From assembly GCF_009711715.1 (NCBI RefSeq), contig NZ_VENF01000004.1, positions 1 to 64,000 on the forward strand: a DNA stretch of 64,000 nt, in the 5' to 3' direction. The translations under genes were made by a program, and so were the position numbers. This DNA comes from Methylophaga sp. Lineage in GTDB: Bacteria > Pseudomonadota > Gammaproteobacteria > Nitrosococcales > Methylophagaceae. The notes under the pieces were generated by a model that was not told where the DNA came from, did no database searches, and was given only the letters and a program-made list of their open reading frames with translations. Positions within the stretch are counted from its first letter, which is position 1. The number at the start of each line of letters is the position of its first letter. Shown in pieces: positions 57,828 to 64,000 of the stretch.

Positions 57828-58862
57828 TTGAAACAACCCGGTTTTTGCGGATGGGATATCGGCGGCGCACATCTCAAAGTCGCCCGCTGTAACGAGCACG
57901 GCCAGCTGGAACAGATCATCCAGTTGCCTTGTGCTTTATGGCGCGGTATCGACGAACTGCGCCAAACACTGCAGCAGGCTTTGAATCGCCTGAACTGTGC
58001 CTCGGACACTCACGCCATCACCATGACCGGTGAACTGGTCGATGCCTTCAGCCATCGCCGTGAAGGCGTTGCTGCCATTATTGATTGTGTAACGCAGCGA
58101 CTATCTGCCGAGCGCTGCCATATTTATGCGGGCGAAAAAGGCTGGCTGACTCCTGAGCAGGCAAAGAATAACTGGCAGGCCGTAGCTTCAATGAACTGGC
58201 TGGCCAGTGCCGCCTATACCGCCAGCCAGACTGATAGTGGTTTGTTTATGGATATCGGCAGCACCACCTGCGACATCGTGCCGTTTACATCACATCAGCT
58301 ACAAGTATTAGGCTTAAGCGATCATCAGCGCCAGCGCCGGGGCAGCCTGGTTTACACCGGCGCTATCCGTACCCCGTTAATGGCGCTCGCAACAGAAGCA
58401 CCATTAAATGGCAACAAGGTTGCACTGACTGCGGAATGGTTTGCCAGTAGCGCAGACATCTGGCGACTACTGGGGAAGCTGGAGGAAAGCCGGATTCAGG
58501 ACAGCAGCGCTGATGGACAGCCCTGGACAGCAGACCACTGCCGACAGCGTCTCGCCAGAATGCTGGCTGCTGATGCCGACGATGCTGATGCCCGCGAATG
58601 GCAATTTGTCGCCCAGTGGTTTGCGGAAAAACAGCTACAACGCATCACCGAAGCCTGTCTGCAGGTGCAGACTGCCTCACCGCAGCCCACTGACAGTCCG
58701 CTTATCGGTGCCGGTGTCGGTCGCTTCATCGTAGAAATGGTGGCGGCCAGGCTGAACCGCCCCTATCTCGACTTCAGCAGTCTTTGTCAGTCTCAGTCCG
58801 CCGCAGCTGACCATGCCCCAGCAGCCGCGCTCGCCCTTCTGGCAGCGCAGCAGTTATCGTAA
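57828..58862 (+). CDS. MfnF-like cofactor synthase (TIGR03123 family)
   Basis: A 344-residue ASKHA-fold protein of the family labelled probable H4MPT-linked C1 transfer pathway protein, related to hydantoinase/oxoprolinase. In archaea, MfnF couples the furan-methylamine unit to gamma-glutamyl-tyramine. Phosphate-binding loops: GWDIGGAHLK (about 8-17) and FMDIGSTTCDIVP (about 140). It uses a TTG start at 57828 with AGAGGA overlapping the mfnD-like stop, so the two are tightly coupled. Confidence 0.85.
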   Translation: MKQPGFCGWDIGGAHLKVARCNEHGQLEQIIQLPCALWRGIDELRQTLQQALNRLNCASDTHAITMTGELVDAFSHRREGVAAIIDCVTQRLSAERCHIYAGEKGWLTPEQAKNNWQAVASMNWLASAAYTASQTDSGLFMDIGSTTCDIVPFTSHQLQVLGLSDHQRQRRGSLVYTGAIRTPLMALATEAPLNGNKVALTAEWFASSADIWRLLGKLEESRIQDSSADGQPWTADHCRQRLARMLAADADDADAREWQFVAQWFAEKQLQRITEACLQVQTASPQPTDSPLIGAGVGRFIVEMVAARLNRPYLDFSSLCQSQSAAADHAPAAALALLAAQQLS

Positions 58863-58871
58863 AATAGAACG

Positions 58872-60260
58872 ATGATCCAGCAACTCCCACCGCTTTGTGT
58901 TGAACTGCCCTACCCGGGTGACAGCGAGCGTTATTTTAATAAACTGCGTCAGCGTCACTGGCCGGTCATGCTTGACAGTGCCAATACGTCTTTGCCGGAC
59001 GGCCGCTATGACATCATGGCAGCCGATCCTTTTATCACGCTGGAATGCCGGGGCGAGCAAACACAACTTATAACGCCGGCTGGCAATAAAACCAGCAGTG
59101 ATGATCCTTTTTTCCTGCTTGATGGTTTATTAAAAAACTATTCCCAACCCCGCACCGAGCTGCCTTTTGCCGGCGGCGCTATCGGGTATTTCGGTTATGA
59201 CTTGGGCCGACGAATTGAAACCTTACCCTCTTCCGCGCTGGATGCTGAACAGATCCCGGATATGGCTGTCGGCATTTATGACTGGGCAGTAGTGACCGAT
59301 CATCAACAGCAACGAAGCTGGCTGGCCAGCTTCGCACATGATCCGGAAACGCAAAAAAAGTGGCCGGATTTAGTCGCTCTGTTCACTGAAACAGGTGGAA
59401 AAGCTGATGAGGATGCAAGCTTCAAAGTCAGCGGTGAGCTGCGCTGCAATCTCAGTAAAAACGACTATAACCGGGCTTTCAACCGCATCCAGCACTACAT
59501 CACCGAAGGTGACTGCTATCAGGTCAACCTGGCAAAACGTTTTGAAATAGACGCTAAAGGGGACCCCTGGTTTGCCTACCACCGTTTGCGTCAGCAGAAT
59601 GCCGCACCGTTTTCCGCTTTTTTTAGTCCCGGTGAGATGGCAGTAATGAGCTCGTCACCCGAACGGTTGCTTCAGGTACATGATGGCCAGGTTGAAACCA
59701 AGCCGATTAAGGGCACGCGCCCGCGCCACTTAACAGATCCTGACAAGGATCAGGCCCTGGCCTGCGATTTACAAAACAGCATCAAGGACCGGGCTGAAAA
59801 CCTGATGATCGTCGATCTGTTACGTAATGATCTGGGCAAGGTCTGTCAGGCGGGCAGTATCCGTGTTCCCAAACCGTTTGCGCTGGAAAGCTTTGCCACA
59901 GTTCATCACCTTGTCAGCACGATTACTGGCAAGTTGGCTGATGATCAGTCTGCTGTTACGTTGCTCAGAGCCTGCTTTCCCGGTGGCTCCATCACCGGTG
60001 CTCCCAAACTGCGGGCGATGGAGATCATTGAAGAGCTGGAGCCTAACCGTCGCGGCGTCTATTGTGGCAGCATTGGCTATATCGGTTTTGACGGCAATAT
60101 GGATAGCAACATCACCATTCGCACACTGGTATTCAGTGACAAAAGGCTGCGTTTCTGGGCGGGGGGTGGTATTGTGAAGGATTCGCAAGCCGAAGCTGAA
60201 TATCAGGAGGTCCATGATAAAGCTGCGGCAATGCTGCGTCTGATCGAGGGTTTACGCTGA
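58872..60260 (+). CDS. pabB: Aminodeoxychorismate synthase component I PabB
   Basis: Makes 4-amino-4-deoxychorismate from chorismate, on the path to p-aminobenzoate. The chorismate-binding domain is intact (GSITGAPKLRAM, YCGSIGYIG). The PIKGT signature with K280 marks PabB; anthranilate synthase has PIAGT. Length 462 residues. Here it lies inside the cofactor gene set, and p-aminobenzoate is the precursor of the aryl unit of methanopterin as well as of folate. Nine bases separate it from the mfnF-like gene. Confidence 0.94.
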   Translation: MIQQLPPLCVELPYPGDSERYFNKLRQRHWPVMLDSANTSLPDGRYDIMAADPFITLECRGEQTQLITPAGNKTSSDDPFFLLDGLLKNYSQPRTELPFAGGAIGYFGYDLGRRIETLPSSALDAEQIPDMAVGIYDWAVVTDHQQQRSWLASFAHDPETQKKWPDLVALFTETGGKADEDASFKVSGELRCNLSKNDYNRAFNRIQHYITEGDCYQVNLAKRFEIDAKGDPWFAYHRLRQQNAAPFSAFFSPGEMAVMSSSPERLLQVHDGQVETKPIKGTRPRHLTDPDKDQALACDLQNSIKDRAENLMIVDLLRNDLGKVCQAGSIRVPKPFALESFATVHHLVSTITGKLADDQSAVTLLRACFPGGSITGAPKLRAMEIIEELEPNRRGVYCGSIGYIGFDGNMDSNITIRTLVFSDKRLRFWAGGGIVKDSQAEAEYQEVHDKAAAMLRLIEGLR

Positions 60261-60262
60261 TC

Positions 60263-60844
60263 ATGCGGATTATCAAATTGGGTGGCAGCCTGTTTCATAC
60301 ACCGGAATTGAGACAATGGCTTGAGCTGCTCGATAGTGCCAGTCAAGAAGAAGTCGTGGTGATTGTGCCCGGTGGTGGGCCGTTTGCCGATGAAGTTCGT
60401 CATGCCCAGCGTCTGCATCGATTCAGCGACAGTTCTGCACATCATATGGCGTTATTGGCCATGGCTCAATTCGGTCTGCTGCTTGCCGACCTCGCCCCCA
60501 ACAGTCAGCCTTTCTATTATCCCCGGCAACAGGCAGAAATATTGAAAGCGGGTCTGCACGTCTGGCTGCCTGATCGCGCCTTGCTGGACATGTCCGATAT
60601 CCCGCATAGCTGGGATATCAGCTCAGACAGTCTCGCCTTGTGGCTAAGCCAACAGCTCGAAGCGGATGAACTTGTGATGATCAAGCGTTCTACCGTGGTT
60701 TCCAGCCGCATTCAGGCGCTGATTCAACATGGTGTGCTTGATAAAGGCTTTACCACCCTCTACCAGCGCAAGCCGGTTCATACCCAGTTATTCCATTTCC
60801 AGCAACAGGCACTGTTTCCAGACAAAGGCCTGATCCTGCAATGA
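60263..60844 (+). CDS. Amino-acid-kinase family protein, MfnE/Orf9-like
   Basis: A 193-residue AAK-fold protein, matching Orf9 of methylotroph C1 clusters and archaeal MfnE, which phosphorylates the furan intermediate. Motifs: KLGGSLF (about 5-11) and VVIVPGGGPFADEVR (about 32-46). The gene starts two bases after pabB and ends with ATGA overlap into the decarboxylase gene. A Ser/Asp-rich segment DISSDS near residue 120 replaces part of the usual nucleotide site. A diphosphate-forming kinase is the likeliest role. Confidence 0.82.
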   Translation: MRIIKLGGSLFHTPELRQWLELLDSASQEEVVVIVPGGGPFADEVRHAQRLHRFSDSSAHHMALLAMAQFGLLLADLAPNSQPFYYPRQQAEILKAGLHVWLPDRALLDMSDIPHSWDISSDSLALWLSQQLEADELVMIKRSTVVSSRIQALIQHGVLDKGFTTLYQRKPVHTQLFHFQQQALFPDKGLILQ

Positions 60845-61972
60845 ACCAGCCACTGGCGGTCAGTCAGGCTGAAGCACTGTTAACGACTTTATTGAGTCAG
60901 CATGGCCGGGCTGATGCCATCTCGGCACATCACTATCACGACTTGTTAAAGGAAGCCGATAAATACGTGCAGGCCGACAAGGCCGCACATATGAGTCCCG
61001 ACCTTGCCCCTTACAGTCTGCTGGGCATGCAACTGGCTGGATTACACCAGGGTAACTTATTGTCCGCCGAACTCTATCCTGAACTCAGACAGGCAGAGCT
61101 CGATACCCTTGACTGGCTCAAGCAATGCTTTGGTTTGCCTTACGCTCATTTCAGTCACGGCGGCAGCGAAAATAACCTGCAAGCTTTGTGGCAGGCCCGT
61201 GATCGCCATGACGGTACAAGGCAGACCGTCTTTGCCAGCAGAGCCAGACATTACTCTGTCGATAAAGCCTGCCAGCTGCTTGGTCTCAAACTGCAACTGA
61301 TTGCCACTGATTCACAGGATCGGATGGATCTGACAGCGCTTGAAGCAGCCTGCAGAAAACAAGCCCCACTAGCCATTATCATGACTGCTGGTACCACCGC
61401 TGCCGGTGCAATGGACCCCTTACAGCTCGCCTCTGCTATCGCAGAGCAGTATCAAAGCTGGCTGCATATTGATGCAGCCTGGGGGGGAGCCTTGTTAATG
61501 CTGCCGGAACAAAGTGCGCTTGTTGCGTCGTTAAATAAGGCCGACAGTCTATGCCTTGATCCACATAAGTCTTTGTTTCAACCGCGGCCCTCCAGTGTTT
61601 ATCTTAGCCAACATGCGCTGGTACCAGGTTCACGGACTGATTATCTGGACAATGCGCCCGGAGAGCGCCTGACCGGCTCCTATGGCGCCGAGCTGTTTCT
61701 GCCGTTGTGGTTGAATCTGAAAATCCTGGGTGAAGCGTGGTTTTTCCAACAAACGCGGGCACGCCTTCACCAGGCACGGCGTTTTTCTGCGTTATTAAAA
61801 CAACAGAATATGAAAGTCTGGAATGGGGGTACCGGTATTGTCTGCTTTGCGGCTATGGACAACGAATTCGATGAGCTGGTCAGGAATGGCACACTGTCGC
61901 GGGCCAGCATCAATCAGCAAGCCGTTTACCGCACTGTTTTTGCCGGCAGCCGGACAAAAGCCGAGGCCGTGT

Positions 61973-61998
<26 letters not shown>
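60841..61998 (+). CDS. PLP-dependent tyrosine decarboxylase-like protein, MfnA-like
   Basis: A group II PLP decarboxylase of 385 residues. The PLP lysine is in LDPHKSLFQ, with the His-containing segment FSHGGSENNLQAL and the HIDAAWGGAL metal/phosphate segment. In archaea, MfnA decarboxylates tyrosine to tyramine for methanofuran. An aspartate decarboxylase role for pantothenate is an alternative in this family. Its place in a set with MfnD-, MfnE- and MfnF-like genes favours tyramine. It overlaps the mfnE-like gene by four bases and, at the 3' end, damX by 26. Confidence 0.82.
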
Positions 61999-63574
<1,576 letters not shown>

Positions 63575-63590
63575 TGCGGCCTGTCATCTC

Positions 63591-64000
63591 CTAGCCCTGA
63601 AAATATTGTAAAGTCTGCTGCAGTTTAGCGGGATCATAATCATCGCTTATCACAGCCTGACCGATGCCTTTCAACAGGATCAGCCGGATAACACCGTCCT
63701 GCACTTTTTTATCGACCGCCATTAAATCCATAAACTGCTGTGCACTCATCGCCTCCGGACCTGTGATCGGCAGGCCTGCACGTTTGAAAATCGCCTGTAT
63801 ACGGCTTAAGGCAGCCTGTTCCAGCCAGCCCAGTCTGGCAGACAAATCGGCAGCCATCACCATGCCGGTTGCAATAGCTTCACCATGCAACCAGTTACCA
63901 TACCCCATACCGGTCTCAATCGCATGACCGAAAGTGTGCCCAAGATTCAGCAGGGCCCTGACGCCCTGTTCGGTTTCATCCTTGGCAACGACATCCGCTT
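63591..64000 (-). CDS. aroB: 3-dehydroquinate synthase AroB (5' part outside the window)
   Basis: The C-terminal part of AroB, which forms the ring of the shikimate pathway from DAHP. It continues past the right edge. Visible segments are [14 protein letters not shown], at the metal-binding His, then [15 protein letters not shown] and [16 protein letters not shown]. The stop is 16 bases before the damX start, so they are in one leftward unit. Only about 136 codons are seen. Confidence 0.96.
   Translation of the reverse strand, partial: ADVVAKDETEQGVRALLNLGHTFGHAIETGMGYGNWLHGEAIATGMVMAADLSARLGWLEQAALSRIQAIFKRAGLPITGPEAMSAQQFMDLMAVDKKVQDGVIRLILLKGIGQAVISDDYDPAKLQQTLQYFQG

Overview
This window comes from a gammaproteobacterial methylotroph. 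The gene blocks (tol-pal-cpoB, ruvABC-yebC, groESL beside fxsA, aroB-damX, a Chp-type type IV pilus chemosensory cluster) are gammaproteobacterial. The right end carries methanopterin-linked C1 genes (mch, fae, ATP-grasp and CitG-like partners) and a methanofuran-type cofactor set (mfnA/D/E/F-like genes plus pabB). Base composition is moderate and looks even. A Methylophaga-like or methanotroph-like host is my inference; no marker here fixes the genus. I see no prophage, insertion sequence or CRISPR array.

Layout. 1-550: promoter and leader of a leftward rRNA operon whose 16S gene lies beyond the left edge, then a leftward tRNA-Lys with its own promoter and terminator. 0.7-14.5 kb: a small unknown gene, then one leftward run of about 13.5 kb: glnE, ilvE, yebC, ruvC, ruvA, ruvB, ybgC, tolQ, tolR, tolA, tolB, pal, cpoB, queE, queC. 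14.7-18.7 kb (rightward): two tandem PA2779-family paralogues and a PA2778-family C39-like cysteine peptidase lipoprotein, CsaA, an MscL with a zinc-ribbon tail, an alternative oxidase and a DUF6164 protein. 18.8-21.4 kb (leftward): groEL, groES behind a near-ideal sigma-32 promoter, and fxsA.

21.5-28.8 kb: a phosphate-type porin and a secreted beta-propeller protein, each preceded by Pho-box direct repeats at 11-bp spacing; an EAL-CBS-GGDEF protein; a thioredoxin-type arsenate reductase; a TIGR04211 SH3 protein; and a hutX-hugZ-like heme pair. 29-39.8 kb: an ABC exporter, ilvD, argA, rppH, an HAD-IB hydrolase, gatB without gatCA, a FIST sensor and a gshA of the type found in acidithiobacilli.

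40-49.3 kb: the Chp cluster pilG-pilH-pilI-pilJ-chpA-chpC. It has no CheR or CheB gene, its PilJ has almost no periplasmic domain, and its 2036-residue ChpA carries six copies of a TGVxxYL motif. 49.3-52.5 kb: slt and cca. 52.6-62 kb: the C1 region, with mch, orf5 (ATP-grasp), orf7 (CitG-like) and fae rightward, a HisA-like gene leftward, then mfnD-, mfnF-, pabB-, mfnE- and mfnA-like genes rightward. 62-64 kb: damX with a hexanucleotide microsatellite encoding about 20 Glu-Thr pairs, and the 3' part of aroB, cut by the right edge.

How it fits together: Fae condenses formaldehyde with tetrahydromethanopterin and Mch acts two oxidation steps later. The neighbouring ligases, PabB and the Mfn-like genes plausibly make the pterin and furan carriers. 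A dedicated tyrosine-decarboxylase-like gene in this set suggests a tyramine-based furan cofactor. This is the most interesting metabolic hypothesis in the window. The best regulatory signals are the Pho boxes, several CRP/Vfr-type palindromes, an intrinsic terminator inside the signal-peptide codons of the cysteine peptidase, and a hairpin that hides the fae ribosome binding site.
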